Shown one piece after another: positions 1 to 12,209 of a stretch of 64,000 nucleotides of DNA. The DNA comes from Piscicola geometra (taxonomy: Eukaryota > Annelida > Clitellata > Hirudinida > Piscicolidae), in the NCBI GenBank assembly GCA_943735955.1, contig OX030962.1, forward strand, positions 134,501 through 198,500, in the 5' to 3' direction. The position numbers and the translations under genes are program-made. Under the pieces are notes generated by a model that did not search any database, was not told the DNA's origin, and saw nothing but the letters and a program-made list of their open reading frames with translations. The number at the start of each line of letters is the position of its first letter. Position 1 is the first letter of the stretch.

Positions 1-405
1 CGGTGAAGACGGTGAAGACGGTGAAGACGGTGAAGACGGTGAAGACGATGAAGACGATGAAGACGGTGAAGACGGTGAAGACGGTGAAGACGATGAAGAC
101 GATGAACACGATGAACACGATGAAGACGAACGATGAAGACGAACGATGAAGACGATGAAGACGAACGATGAAGACGATGAAGACGAACGATGAAGACGAT
201 GAAGACGATGAAGACGGTGAAGACAGTGAAGACGATGAAGACGGTGAAGACGGTGAAGACGGTGAAGACGGTGAAGACGGTGAAGACGGTGAAGACGGTG
301 AAGACGGTGAAGACGGTGAAGACGATGAAGACGATGAAGACGATGAAGACGGTGAATAGGGTGAAGACGATGAAGACGGTGAAGACGATGAAGACGGTGA
401 AGACG
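1..405. repeat. GATGAAGACGGT-type microsatellite
   Basis: The stretch is a run of 6-bp units alternating GATGAA/GACGGT and GATGAAGAC variants, cut by the left window edge. Read on the + strand it would give an Asp/Glu/Gly run, but the frame has no flanking non-repetitive coding sequence. I treat it as a simple repeat, not a gene. Confidence 0.85.
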
Positions 406-1060
406 ATTCGGGAACCGGGAATAGGCTTTCGGAACGGGAACGAGAAGAAACATTCAAATCGGGAACGGGAAGAAACGGTAAGAGGAATCAACGTTTAAAT
501 CGGGAACGGGATAAACGTGAATAAAAGTTATTGAGATTGGATTCTTTTAAAATTATTCTTAGACAAACTCCTAAGCATAGATATCCTACAAATAACAAGT
601 ATATAATATATCTGTGCTCCTAAGTATGGAAATATCAATTTCATCGATACTCCATACCAGTGGCGGTGATCTGCGGAAAATCTTGGGGGGGTCTTCCCCA
701 GGGTTGGAATCAAAGAACCGGTATCGACCAATACAGTAAAAGCAATACTATTTAGTATTGTTTGCTGTAGTGCAAACTATTTTTGTATCAACTATTAATA
801 TTTTGATCACTAAACATTAAAAAAAAGTTTGATACCCAATAAAAATACTTTTCTATTGCCACTATGAGCGATTTGAAGAAAAAATAGCGATTTTAGTACC
901 TTTTATTATTTGTCATCTATAAAAATTCAATTACAACTAGCCATCAACCCATCAAACAAATTGTATAACATCTTGTTTTCCATGACTATGACATGCTAAA
1001 GAACGCTGTCAAAAGTTTCCACGAGATGAGCAAAGATGAACTATTTGAATCCTTTCTCCA
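405..1060 (+). mobile_element. decayed hAT copy (left part)
   Basis: The first 110 bp carry the repeated CGGGAACGGGAA motif, followed by a TTATTGAGATTGGATTCTTT stretch. The same order occurs just inside the left end of the complete copy at 23393-24923. Positions near 985-1050 (TCAAAAGTTTCCACGAGATG) recur at 6249-6290 in another copy. No terminal TAGAGGTCGGA end is visible, and the copy runs into Gypsy sequence. Confidence 0.55.
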
Positions 1061-1540
1061 GTAAACACCCTTCATTGGCAAACCATCCCATTTCCTCTTC
1101 CAAATGACAAAGGTGGCGAAAAAGGTCGGTTCCAACAAGCTCTCCTGCCCAGTCTCGTTCTCGTCATCGCATCACAAATTGGGACTGGACGACCTCGGAA
1201 GACTCGCCGACGAACTACTGCCTCTACTAAAGAGCCAGTCAACTTCTTTCGTCAGCGAATCAAATTTCAACAATCGAGCGTCAACAACAACAAAAACAAG
1301 CTTTATAACAAAAACATTAACTCCATATGCTGAAAACCAGCGGCCCAAGGTTTGCAGAAACCATATATTCTATGGCATTAAAGCGCACACGTGTTGCCAT
1401 TGGTGTCAATGGCCAGACAAATCTGGTTGTAAAACACTCCAGTCGCATGATTCAACTCCAGTGAGGTCGCGATAGAATTCAGAGCAGTCTTTAAACAACT
1501 AAGCGCGCCAGCATCTGCGGCATCTGGTAGCGCTCTTCAA

Positions 1541-1918
1541 TTGTTGGCCGCTTTCAGGGTTGCGAAATTTTCTTTAGATTTGTTAATTGATACAGGTTCA
1601 TCAATATCTATAATCCCATTGTCAATTTCAAAATCACTTTTATGTTTATTATCACCATCTTATATTCATTTAAAAGCTGCTGATGGTCGTTCAATAGCAG
1701 TACATGAACAAACTCATTTAAAAAGAAATAATAAATCATTACGCAGATCATTTTTTTGGGTTTTTGTCGTGGCTGACGTTTCAAAGCCAATTATTGGTGT
1801 TGATTTTTTATCGAAATTTTACATTAACATAAACTGTTTTGAACGTACAATTGTCGACAACAACACAGGTTTTAAAGCGCCATGTACTTTGAAACTTGTA
1901 CCGAATTACACTGCATGA
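1541..1918 (+). pseudogene. Gypsy retropepsin fragment
   Basis: This is a 125-codon open segment with the aspartic protease signature LIDTGSSISIIP near its start and a PIIGVDFL motif near residue 95, matching retropepsins of Ty3/Gypsy elements. It lies between the gag remnant and the reverse transcriptase remnant. Stops and frame changes on both sides show that it is no longer part of an intact polyprotein. Confidence 0.7.
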
Positions 1919-3025
1919 AGCGTTAAGCTCAGAAAACTTACCGGATTTTATTTTCCTGTTATTTGAAAGATACCCTAAAGTTTTTATGCCTCAACAAATA
2001 GACTATTCTATTTCTGCTGGTCCAGTTTCTACACAGCATACAGGTTTTTGAACGCGCGCTCCTGAAGATGCCAAGAAATCATTACACCATTTAGTTTATT
2101 CGAATTCACGCGTATGCCATTCGGCTTTGCAATGCACCGCAAACTTTCCAGCGTTTCATGGAGTCTATCTTTCGCAATTTGCCATATGTTTTTGTGTACA
2201 TTGACGATATTCTAATAGCTCCTACGAACTTAGAAGAGCATATAATGCATTTGGGAACTGTAATGAATCGTTTGTGTGAGAACAACTTTCATGTAGCCTT
2301 AGAAAAGTGCGTTTTTGCTATATATAAGGTCGATTTTTTTGGGTATTCACCGACGGTATTGTGTTCCTAGCAAATAACATGGAATCAATTAATAATTACC
2401 AATTGCCAATCGATTATGCTGCCTTGCACCGTTTCCTAGGTATGATTGGGTTCTATCAGCGTTTCATACCTTCGTTTGCTGACAAAGCCGAACCACTCTA
2501 CCAAGTGCAATGGTAAAAATGTGAAGTTATCATGGACGGACGATGATTGCAGAACGTTCGAGAAATTAAAAGAAAATCTCAGTCAAGTGGTCCATCTGCA
2601 CTTCACTGATCCGAAATCAGACACATTCCATTTCGTCACTGATGCATCAAATTATGCCGTTGGAGCAGCCTTGCACCAGTCTGTTGGAAACGAGCTTCGA
2701 CCAGTGGCATTTTTCTCTAAACGTCTCTCTACACCTCAACGTTCCTTCTTGACCGCGAACTTTTAGCTATCTGTCTTGCAGAAGTCCACTTCAAGCCAGT
2801 TATTGAGGTTCCTACTGTTAACTTTTTCACAGATCACAAACCTCTACAGCCAAACTCCACCGAAGTCTGGTCGCCAGCAACGCTATCTGTCCTTCATTTC
2901 GGAATACGTCTGCTCATTTGAGTACAAACGTGGGTCCAAAAATATCGTGGCAGATGCGCTTTCTCGTGCTGAGACAGAGGAAACTACATGCTCACTAGTT
3001 TTGTCCACACTCAGTTTTGCACAGA

Positions 3026-3672
3026 AGGATCAATCAATCAATCAATCAATCACTAATGATTTGTATAGCGCCCTTTATAAGTGGAAAAAAGCGCTTTTCA
3101 AATAAATTTGTTAAATAAAACGGTTTTTAGACCACTACCAATATATGTATATATATCAATTTAAATATAAAAAAACAAACAATCAACCTCAATAATCCAA
3201 CCTCACCCACACCACCATGATAATCACCGCCAAAAAATCACTATCACCACCCAAAAAAAATTCAATCATCACTACAGTACCAACACTCATACCACAACAC
3301 AATCATCACCACATCATCCTCAAAACCATAAAACACAATCATCATTCTTGTCAATTTTCTGTCTTGCCACTGATGCCGAGGCTGCGATAGAGGGTGAAGG
3401 AGAAGTCCTTGCCAGCACTGGAACTGCTGCTGCTATGGAATGTTTTCTTCTTTATGTCGCAGCTCACTTGATTCCCTGCGGCCATCTTGGTCTGCTGCGG
3501 CCATTCCTCGACAGATTCAAACAACCAACATTCGCACAAAAAACATTATAATTAATTAAATGTAATTTTTATTTAAACTTAAGATTCTAAAATTTTAATA
3601 TATTATACCCAAAACCGTTTATTTTACAAATTTATTTGAGCGGCTGCCAAAATGGCAGCCGCTACCCAAAGA
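3026..3672 (-). repeat. interspersed repeat family A, copy 1 (GATT tail)
   Basis: Read on the minus strand, this repeat ends with a GGCGCTATACAAATCATTAG stretch and a (GATT)n tail at 3031-3050, as seen at the 3' ends of some LINE or SINE families. Its other end carries a near-perfect palindrome GCGGCTGCC-AAAAT-GGCAGCCGC at 3640-3662. Related copies occur at 8137-8594 and 62943-63592. It interrupts the Gypsy RNase H region. A short Ser-rich open frame inside is not a convincing gene. Confidence 0.75.
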
Positions 3673-3803
3673 TGACGCAAAGATTGAAAATCACAAAGAA
3701 AGATTGATGCCTTTTCCTATCGAAGACAAGAAATTATTGTGGTGTGATACCACTCCTCCATATCCTCGACCCTTTGTGCCTCTGGATTATCGTATGGCAA
3801 TTT

Positions 3804-4071
3804 TCAAACAGTTGCTGAAAAATCATTGTTAAAGAATCCAATCCCAATAACTGTATTCCCGTTTTTCCCGTTCCCGATTTTAAAGTTGATTCCCGTTCCC
3901 GTCTTTTCCCGTTCCCGTCTTTTCCCGTTCCCGATTTGAATGTTGATTCCCGTTCCCGTTCCCGTCTCGAAAACCTATTCCCGGTTCCCGACTTTTCCCG
4001 TCCCGAAATTAATTTTCATTCCCGTTCCCGCGGGAGTCCGCGGTCAGATCGTGTACCCGGTCCGACCTCTA
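3804..4071 (-). mobile_element. hAT terminal fragment inside Gypsy integrase region
   Basis: Read on the minus strand, this starts with TAGAGGTCGGACCGGGTAC at 4071 and continues with repeated CGGGAACGGGAA units to about 3840. It then has the TTATTGGGATTGGATTCTTT stretch and TTTTTCAGCAA. It matches the left 270 bp of the complete copy at 23393. The rest of the element is missing, so this is a truncated insertion splitting the Gypsy integrase. Confidence 0.75.
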
Positions 4072-4830
4072 GTCAGAACTCATGAGTCATCTCTCCTCAT
4101 TGGTCTGTTTTCATCTTTTACGAACAACAGCTTATCAACCTCAATCAAACAGTATGATCGAACGATTTCATCGCACACTAAAGAATGCTCTAAAGACTCG
4201 ACAAGATGATTGGTTGATCGCATTGCCCTCTGTTTTACTAGCACTTCGTTGTTTGCCAAATGAACATGGTATTTGTCCTTTTACAGCTGTCACTGGCGCC
4301 TCGCCTCTTATGCCTCACACATTGTTTACTCCTTCCACAGCGCGCTCTGCGTTGAAGATGCCTGAGTTGGTTTTACAGATATCTAAGTGTATGTCGAACA
4401 TAGATTTTTCAAAATTATCTATAATAAAGGTGATTTGTGTTTGTTCAAATTGACCGTGTGCGTCGCCCACTCGAATCGCCTTATCAAGGTCCTTATGAGG
4501 TTTTAGATTTTAATGTAAAAATTAAGATGTCCAATGACGAAGTTGTTACAGAAACGCGTGATAGTATTAAGTTGGCTCACATTAAAAATATACAGTTCGT
4601 CCTAAGCTATTAAAAAATTGTATTATTATTACGCAGCCAAGCGATGCATATTGTGAGCACCCACAGTCGAATAAAACATTACAGCGTCGAGTTAGATTTG
4701 CAGAATGAAATATTATTATTTATTTTTATTCTCTGCTGTTAGACTTATTTCCATTCTTAGTCATTTCGTTTATAATTTGATAATAATTTCTTTTATACTC
4801 ATTGGCTCCGCCATCTGCGAGATGACTATT

Positions 4831-4945
4831 GTAGCGTGCCGCATATGTGAACGCTATGTACACACGGACACTCATTAGCACCCCTTAGTCCTGTACCTTA
4901 TATAAGGAACCTTCTGGAAAAGCTTGATTGTAGGAAGGTTAATGT
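4831..4945 (+). repeat. possible Gypsy 3' LTR start
   Basis: The sequence begins TGTAGCGTGCCGCATATG, where an LTR would be expected after the Gypsy pol remnant. It carries a TATATAAGG box at about 4898. No second LTR copy is visible upstream of 1104, so the assignment rests on position and the TG start only. Confidence 0.3.
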
Positions 4946-5159
4946 ATGGTGTTGCAGCAGTTGGTTGGTGAGCAAAAGAGAGAAAGAAGATAAAGGTTTT
5001 GCAAACTTAGTTTGGGAGATGAAGCGAAAGTTTGGATGATTTGTAGGGGTGAAAGTTTGACAGTAAAGAATAATGCAATTGTGCGCTCGAGGTATGAGAA
5101 GAAGGATCTGTTTGTGGGGAGGAAGAGAATGAGAGACACGTTTTCAAATTAAGTGAACA

Positions 5160-6030
5160 AAAGCGCTAAGCCATCACGTCCCGAACAAGTACGTCTTCAG
5201 ACCTGGAGGAAGAGATAATAGAATCTTTTAAAAACGAAGAGTGTTTATTGAAAAGGAGAGTGCGATAAGAATAGAAACAATTTTGCCATCTATTCAAACA
5301 GAATACAGAGAGAGTAGATCGATAAGTTCGTTCATACTTGCAAACTAGTCGCTTAAATGTCGTGCACTCACAATCATGCCGTGGGCATTTTTTAGAGGAG
5401 ATATGATACCGGAAAGTTTTAAATGTTGCCAAAGTGTTTAAAAGAGAAGATAGAGTAAGATTGAAATTATCCATAAAACTATCCACTTCAGTAAAAGATT
5501 TAGAACAAAAGTCAGAAGAAAGTAAGCATTTAGTAAAATTTATTTTATCCAAATTAGACCAAGAGCGCTTAACAATAGAATAGAGAAAGTTAGAAAAAGG
5601 CTGGGCAAAAGATAGTTTAAAAGATATGAAGTAGTGGTCAGTAAAGTGGAGTGGAATATATTTTAAATCACTAATTTTGCTATAATTAGAAGAGATTACA
5701 AAGTCAAGAGTATTACCAAGTGCATGAGTAGAAAATTTACAGTTTTGAGATAAATTAAAAAGAGAAAGAATTTCATGAAACTTAGCAACATAGAAGTCAG
5801 AAGGTTTATTAGTAGAGATATTAATGTCTCCGAGAGTAAAAAATATACAAGATAAAGAATAAAGAAGTTCAGACTAAGTTAAATTTCTAAGAAGAAAGTT
5901 TTACAGTAGTATAAAGAGATTAAAAGGATGAAAAATGAACAGAAGCGTCAACAGAGATAGAGTAAAATACAGATACCACCATATGAAGAATGTCGAGGAG
6001 AAAAAGGGTTAGTTGGATGTCGCAGTTCAA
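5160..6030 (-). mobile_element. LINE fragment: endonuclease end and linker
   Basis: Minus-strand frames near 5700 read FSTHALGNTLDFVISS, the conserved end of the apurinic endonuclease domain of CR1/L2/Jockey-type LINEs. These are followed by PLHFTDHYFISFKL and a linker open frame at 5166-5552. No reverse transcriptase follows. Instead the sequence joins a tail (CGTACTTGTTCGGGACGTGA at its end) that also occurs near 32940-32970. The copy is internally deleted and interrupted by stops. Confidence 0.65.
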
Positions 6031-6229
6031 CCGCAAGAAGAAGAAAACAACATGGCAAGCGCTGCAGTATCAGTGAAAGCACCACCATTTATAACAACAA
6101 ATCCTGCCACGTGATTTGTGATAATCGAATTCAACATAGCGGGTATCTAGAATTCTACCACTAATTTCTACCACGCATTTGCAAACTTGCCAATTGAGAC
6201 TTTGACCAACCTGAACGAAACAATACTCC

Positions 6230-7134
6230 ATGCTGGCGACTATGACATGCTGTCAAAAGTTTCCACGAGATGAGCAAAGGTGAACTATTTGAAAGAATAA
6301 TCAGGAAAACATACTTTAAAATGTATGTTGGTCCTAACAGCACGTCAGGCGACTTTTTTCTAATGAAAGTCTTGGTATTCATTTTTTTTATCCCAAACTT
6401 TTTTCCTATTATTCTTTCATACTGGAGATGCAACAGACATGCTGTCATATGAATAAGATCAATGGCATCTTTTCTTTTGTCGAAATGATCAACTTATAAA
6501 GATGTTTTATTTTATTGGAATAAAATGAACAATTTTAAAATACTACAAGAAGTAGCAAAAATTCAGTTTAGTTTATGGCATTAAACTGCAAGTTATATTC
6601 GCTGTGAACGGAATTTTTCAATATGTGGTCGTTTAACTTTAGACCCAAAATCATCTTATTCGAAAGCTGAAACTTTTAACGGTTTAACCCGTGTGAAAAG
6701 CAATAAAGACTTGATTGGATTACTCGAAAACGATGACTAACTTCAATAATTTCATTTAAATAAATATTTTAAATTTGAATCGTTTTTTTTTATTTTATTA
6801 AAAGAAATATTCTCTGACTTTCAAATAATAAATTTTTAGAAATGTTAGAACTAGCAAGTTTGGGACCAGTGGAAACGGCAGCGAAAATGAATAAAAAACA
6901 AAAGGCTTTCGGGAACGGGTCGGAACGGGAAAAAAATTTCGGGAATGGGACGGGATGGGAATCAAAATTCTGATGTCCCATCGGGAACGGGACGGGAAGG
7001 GAAAAAAATTTCGGGAATGGGACGGGACGGGAATCAAAATTCTGATGTCCCATCGGGAACGGGACGGGACGGGAAAACAAATTTCGGGAACGGGATGGGA
7101 CCGGGAATAAAAAATCGTCCATGTCCGACCTCTA
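6230..7134 (+). mobile_element. hAT copy, 3' half with dimerization domain remnant
   Basis: Near 6590-6740 the frame reads CERNFSICGRLT and then NGLTRVKSNKDLI, the C-terminal dimerization region of hAT transposases. It is followed by G-rich repeats (GGGAACGGGACGGG units, 6905-7105) and the terminal sequence GTCCGACCTCTA ending at 7134, identical to the right end of the copy at 23393-24923. The transposase N-terminus and left end are not intact here. Confidence 0.75.
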
Positions 7135-7226
7135 CTACGTATCTATATATAATATATCTAATACTAAAATTAAAATGTCACTAAAAGATCTAAAGAAATC
7201 GTTTATTAAAATATACGCCATAATTT

Positions 7227-8137
7227 TTACTCATTTGAGTGCAGGACCCGTAGTGAAGTAAGCTCAATCATTAAAACCATTTCAAATACATCTAGCTGTG
7301 GCGATGACCAAATTTCTAACAAACTTTTAAAGAAAATTTCACCAAATATATTAATTCCATTTACACATCTAATTAACGTATCTCTTAAAACAGGTTCATT
7401 TCCTTCTCTTTTTAAATTATCCAAAATTATTCCAATACATAAAAAAGGGTTTAGAAAATGATTCGAACAATTATAGACCCATATCACTTTTATCTTCTAT
7501 ATCAAAAATTTTAGAAAAAATTGTTTTTAATCGACTTAATAATTTCATGGAAAACGAAAATATTCTATCACCTAGCCATTACGGTTTCACAAAAGGCAGT
7601 TCTACGGAACTAGCCATTTTGGATGTTGTGCATCATGTTGCTACTGGTATTGATTCTCGCTTACACACATTAGGTATTTTCATTGATTTTTCAAAGGAAT
7701 TTGATACCATTAACCATTCTATCTTGCTTGATAAATTGTTTCATTATGGAATACGTGGAAAATGTCACAAATAGTTTTGTGAATATTTAGGAAATCGTTC
7801 CCAATATGTATACATTGATGGTGTAACATCTAACACACTAAAGATTAACACTGGTGTACCGCAAGGATCTTTTTCAGGACCTTTGTTATTTAACATTTAT
7901 GTTAATAATTTAATGAATTTTTCCGAAATTGCCAAATTTGTTCTTTATGCTGACGACACTACAGTATTTTTCCAAGAAAAAAATGTTAATAATCTTATTT
8001 TAAAGACAAATACTTTTCTTAATTTGTTACATCAATGGACAATTGACAACCAACTCAAAATCAACTATGCAAAAACATACAGCATTCTTTTTGGCCCTAA
8101 AATAAAAACAAACATTATTAATTATACACTTACAATT
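7227..8137 (+). mobile_element. LINE reverse transcriptase fragment
   Basis: Broken + frames read PFTHLINVSLKTGSFP near 7350, then a 75-codon segment at 7547-7774 with GFTKGSSTELAI and FIDFSKEFDTINHSIL. A stretch with GVPQGSFSGPLLFNIYVN follows, then YADDTT at 7949-7966, the reverse transcriptase active site. The order is that of CR1/L2/Jockey-like LINEs. In-frame stops (for example near 7772) and truncation by the repeat at 8137 show a dead copy. The endonuclease and 3' end are missing. Confidence 0.8.
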
Positions 8138-8594
8138 CAATCAATCACTCAATCACTAATGATTTGTATAGCGCCCTTTACTAAGTGAACAAAAGCGCTC
8201 TTCAAATAAATTTGTTAAATAAAACGGTTTTTAGACCACTACCAATATATGTATATATATATCAATTTAAATATAAAAAAACAATCAATCTCAATAATCC
8301 AACCTCACTCACACCACCATGATAATCACTGCCAAAAAATCACTATCACCAACAAAAAAAATTCAATCATCACTACAGTACCAACACTCATACCACAACA
8401 CAATCATCACCACATCATCCTCAAAACCATAAAACACAATCATCATTCTTGTCAATTTTCTGTCTTGCCACTGGTGCCAAGGCTGCGATAGAGGGTGAAG
8501 GAGAAGTCCTTGCCAGCACTGGAACTGCTGCTGCTATGGAAGGTTTTCTTCTTTATGTCGCAGCTCACTTGATTCCCTGCGGCCATCTTGGTCA
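8137..8594 (-). repeat. interspersed repeat family A, copy 2
   Basis: This matches 3026-3480 almost base for base from the ATCA-type tail through the Ser-rich segment and CTGCGGCCATCTTGGTC. It then diverges, so the palindromic end is missing. It is joined directly to the 3' side of the LINE reverse transcriptase fragment. Confidence 0.75.
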
Positions 8595-8815
8595 GGTGCA
8601 TGAAGTTTCCATCACTTTTTTCCATCAAAAATTAAAAGTAAGTTATAGGTCAATCAAGTTCAAATTTTTATCTTTAAAAAAATTAATTTTATTATTACAG
8701 CTTCCGAAGATGTTGAAAATAATAATTCTACTGGAAAAATGAAGAAAGTTGCTACTACTAATATGACTAATAAAAAGTTATTTCGAATAAAGATCACTTA
8801 AGTTTTAGTTTTTAT
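8595..8815 (+). other. possible small spliced exon pair
   Basis: A strong donor (AAAAGTAAGT at 8635-8644) and an acceptor (TTATTACAG ending at 8700) flank a 60-bp gap. After the acceptor one frame reads SEDVENNNSTGKMKKVA and stays open to a TAA near 8800, with AATAAA at about 8787. No family is recognised and the upstream phase is uncertain, so this may be chance. Confidence 0.2.
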
Positions 8816-9676
8816 TTTGTTTTTTTCATTTAATGCACTTTATAGAATAATGTGTGCTGAATTCAAAAATGTAAATCACTGTCCGGAGACGAAATTTAAA
8901 ACCCCCCTTAAAAGTGTTTCCATCTACTGAAAAAAAAAAACGTCATTAAAATGCCTATGTTACATACAGTTTTATTAATCACGTGGCAACTAATTTAGTA
9001 AACTGGGTTTTTTTTCTCTGCAATGAAGATTAATCATTCTTTTATATGATGTACAAATTTCGATGCTATAGCAACTTTTCCAACAGAACAGCAAACCCGC
9101 CAAAGATATGCCTATGTTACATAAAAATATTTGTCTCTTACATTTTTATATTTAAAAAAGTATAATTATAATTTATAAATGTTTTGCTTTTAAAACTCTC
9201 AAAACAGCACCCGATTGAAAACTTTTTAATTTTGGCCGAGACTCCACCCACCGGATTTATGCTAATGAGCGTTTAAATCTAAAACTAAATGTTAAATGTA
9301 TAGATGTTAAATCTGTAAAAAAAAATTAAAAATAAATGTGTGATTATGTAATTTAAAAAAACTATTATAAAGATGAATTTATTTTTATAAAAAGATATTA
9401 AATTTAAAATTACAGACCCAGATAATTTTGTTATTATCTGAATTGTTTAAACTTTATATTTTAGATAATTGTTACATATTTTTATATTTAGCATCGTATA
9501 TCGAACAAAATCTCCCTAACCCTAACCCTAAAACAAATTTCGACCAAAAATTCTGTGAATATTCACAATAATATTAAATATAATCTGCGGTTTTTGTTAT
9601 AATTTTTCTAAGCATTTATGTAAAAATATTTGATTTATTTATTTACTTTCTTACCTACCAACTCATTATAATATTT
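8816..9676. other. AT-rich spacer without a recognisable gene
   Basis: I see only AT-rich sequence, poly-A and poly-T runs and one short telomere-like CCCTAACCCTAACCCTAA at 9512-9529. No open frame, RNA gene or transposon end is evident. Confidence 0.6.
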
Positions 9677-10266
9677 CGGGTGTGGATAAAAAGCAAACAG
9701 CGAACGGCGAACAGGCGAACGAACTACGTGGATAAAATGCGAACTAGCGAAGCGAAATTTTGAAGGCGAACAGTGGATAAAATGTGAACAGCTAAAGAGC
9801 GAACTATGACTATTTTTAGCTCAAAACTAGATATCACTTTTCTATTTGAATAAAGTGATAAAAAAAGTTGCGATCCTTTTTAAAGAAAGTGTTAAAATAA
9901 GTTAAGACAAGATGATATGGATAAGAAAAAAGGATTCTACCAAAATAATATGACTATTTAGTATTATTTATGAATTAATTTTTAATATTATTTCTGACCA
10001 TAATATTAAATTATTATTATTAGTTTTGAACATTTTATTACAAATATTATTTTGAAATAATAAAAAATTCTAATTAGAGTATAAAATAAAGAAATATTGG
10101 AGTTGGAATTACAATTACAATTAATATATAAAATAGTACAATAAGAATCATTTAAACAGAATATAAAATAAATGATTTAAACAAAGTATAATAAAAATAA
10201 TGTAAACAGATTATTTAAATAGTGTATAATTAGGAATATTTAAATAGAATATAAGTAGGAATATTT

Positions 10267-12209
10267 GGATCTAGTATTTTAATCCAACTCCACAAACAAT
10301 TGGGTGGAGCAACGTAGTTAAGGGTTGGAGCTTAAATGAATTAATAAATAAAACTTTGCCAGACGCCATTACGACGATTACGGCTATTTTAAAATTATCT
10401 TAGTTTTATTTAGTTTGAACAAGTTTTTTCTTTTATTTAACGTTAATTCTTATATAATATAAAATTGTATAATATTAATTTTGAATCTAAATATAAATTT
10501 TAAAGTTTTTTAGAATTGAGATTTCTTAAATTCATCGGTGCTTAAATCTTTGCCTCAATTATGGAAAAAAGACCTTGTAGACGTTTTTAAAGACATGTCA
10601 GTGTAACTTTTATTTTATATCTTTCTGACTATGAAAATAGGAGGCTGCAGAGGCCAATCACACTGTCATGAGGATGCCATGCCTGAAAAGATGGAGGAGG
10701 AAAAAGAATAAGAAACAGATATGGAGAGCTCGGAAAGGTAACTCGGGGATAGAACATAATGTAGTTGTTCCATAGTCCTTCACACCATGGGAGATGAAAG
10801 ACCCTGCATATATGTACTTCTGTAACTTCCATACTCGCTATTGATTACCACAGAAAGGTTTTGCAGCTCAATTCAGATTCTGCCATGACCTTCAAATGAA
10901 AGGAGAAAACCACAGGCAAGTGGGAAGAGAGATACAGATACCTGAACAAGGCACATCAAGAGTGCAATGAAGCCAGAAAGGAGGGCGAGCCGAAGACGAA
11001 GAAAATGTTTTTGCTATGTTTTGTATCATTTTTTAATTAAATAAACAATTACTTTTTTTTATTCAAAGGAAATATTTTCTGAGGTAAAAAAAGACAACTT
11101 GTGATTTTATAATTTTATTCAAGAACATGAAATTCACTAATGTTATTTAAAATATTAATGAATAAATCTTTTTTGTGCTTCCACAAGAATTCAGCTATGT
11201 AGCTGTCCATCTGTGACTTTGCAAGGCCCCTTTCAATCTTTTTCAGTTGTTTGAGTTGCCCCCACATACTCTCAACCGTTTGTGTATGGGCTCCAGTGGT
11301 GGGTTCAACAAAATTTGTACTGTGGTTTGGGTATAGCCCATTCCAATCATGAATTCGATCCCCTGGTAGGATGCCCACCTGTCAGATAAGATGATGGAGC
11401 CTGGAGCGATGCAGGCCCTGATCACTCCCCGCAGTGTGGTTGCAGTTCTATCCGGCACTGCATACATGAATGCTTCTTTCGTCTCCCTGCAAATACCACT
11501 AAAAACCCACTGCTGTGGAAGAAGTCGGCCTTGGTGGTTCTTGCGTTTGGAGAATAAAGTCTCGTCTATTTCGACATGCAGACCTGGGCCACCAACAACC
11601 AATGGAGTCTGAAAGGTTCTCCAGAGACACACTTCTCGTATAGCACTTTTCCAGGAGATAAACGTGGAATGTGAAATTAGTAATTCTTTTTGACAGAATT
11701 TCACTGCAATTAAGTTATTGCTCCAGCAATAAATGAAGACAATAACTTTTTTCAGCTCTATTCTATATTTCTCTAACCATGTTCCTTTCCTTAGGCCTAT
11801 TCTCTGCCTGCAACTTCCTTTGGAGCACCTCCATGCCTCTAAAGGAACACATAGTTTCATACTATGTCCATTCCTGCATAAACGATTCGAATGTAAAATA
11901 CCATAACTCTGAAAAAAGTGAATTGCCATCTCATTGTTAAACGCTAAAATAGTACTAAAATTCATCTTATCGTCTTAACTAGCATTAGAAATAATAACCT
12001 CTGTATATTTAACTAAAACGATTTTTTCGAATTAATAAGTTATACTAATTAAATTATCAAACTATTTTATTTTAATTCTAAAATATTTGAATAAACTTCA
12101 AGTAAATAAATTTTATAACTATTAAAAATTACTTTTAGTTGTTAAAAAATCTTTAAGCTCCACCCCTTAACTACGTAACTTGGTGGAGTTGGATTAAAAT
12201 ACTAGATCC
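10267..12209 (-). mobile_element. Merlin (IS1016-like) DNA transposon
   Basis: Terminal inverted repeats begin GGATCTAGTATTTTAATCCA at 10267 and, inverted, end at 12209. They extend about 60 bp, through a GTAGTTAAGG(G)TTGGAGCTTA block, with one indel. GAATATTT directly abuts both ends (10259-10266 and 12210-12217), an 8-bp target-site duplication as expected for Merlin. The element is 1,943 bp and encodes a DDE transposase on the minus strand with one frame break. A short frame at 10899-10997 (GKWEERYRYLNKAHQEC) resembles a Myb/MADF-type helix and may be an accessory remnant. Confidence 0.85.
11115..11965 (-). pseudogene. Merlin transposase (ISXO2-like DDE), frameshifted
   Basis: The N-terminal part (11965 to about 11290) has a Cys-rich treble-clef-like region (CRNGHSMKL, CSKGSCRQRIG). 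The catalytic core follows, with the first Asp in HVEIDETLFSKRK and the second in SIILSDRWASYQGI. The frame then shifts near 11340. The second frame (11378-11115) continues with NFVEPTTGAHTQTVESMWGQ, holding the final Glu. This is the IS1595/ISXO2 fold used by eukaryotic Merlin transposases, which cut and paste the element by recognising its inverted repeats. All three acidic positions survive, but the break implies inactivity unless it is an assembly error. Length over both frames is about 280 residues, near the family norm. Confidence 0.85.

Larger units (their letters stand above)
1104..4760 (+). mobile_element. degenerate Ty3/Gypsy LTR retrotransposon
   Basis: Broken gag-pol remains run in the expected order. 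A gag C-terminal Cys/His cluster lies near 1340-1430. A retropepsin (1541-1918) has the DTGSS active-site motif. A reverse transcriptase fragment (2158-2370) has YIDDIL. An RNase H part (2446-2766) has the DASNYAVGAAL motif and is followed by an ADALSRAE tail near 2950. A pre-integrase segment lies at 3700-3810 (LWCDTTPPYPRPFVPL). The integrase core end (4082-4453) has TAYQPQSNSMIERFHR, and a GPY/F-type motif (PYQGPYEVL) lies near 4480. The domains sit in different frames with stops, so the element is dead. A 640-bp repeat at 3026-3670 and a hAT fragment at 3804-4071 interrupt it. A possible LTR start (TGTAGCGTGCC near 4831, with TATATAAGG near 4898) is weak. Confidence 0.8.

Noticed and set aside
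168..498. Acidic Glu-Asp-Gly open frame at the window start
   Set aside because: It is pure hexanucleotide repeat with no unique coding flank; the sequence runs into a hAT fragment.
9512..9529. Telomere-like CCCTAA units, also TTAGGG-like at 14111-14145
   Set aside because: Only two to four degenerate units occur, inside spacer sequence. This is not enough for a telomere or a fusion site.
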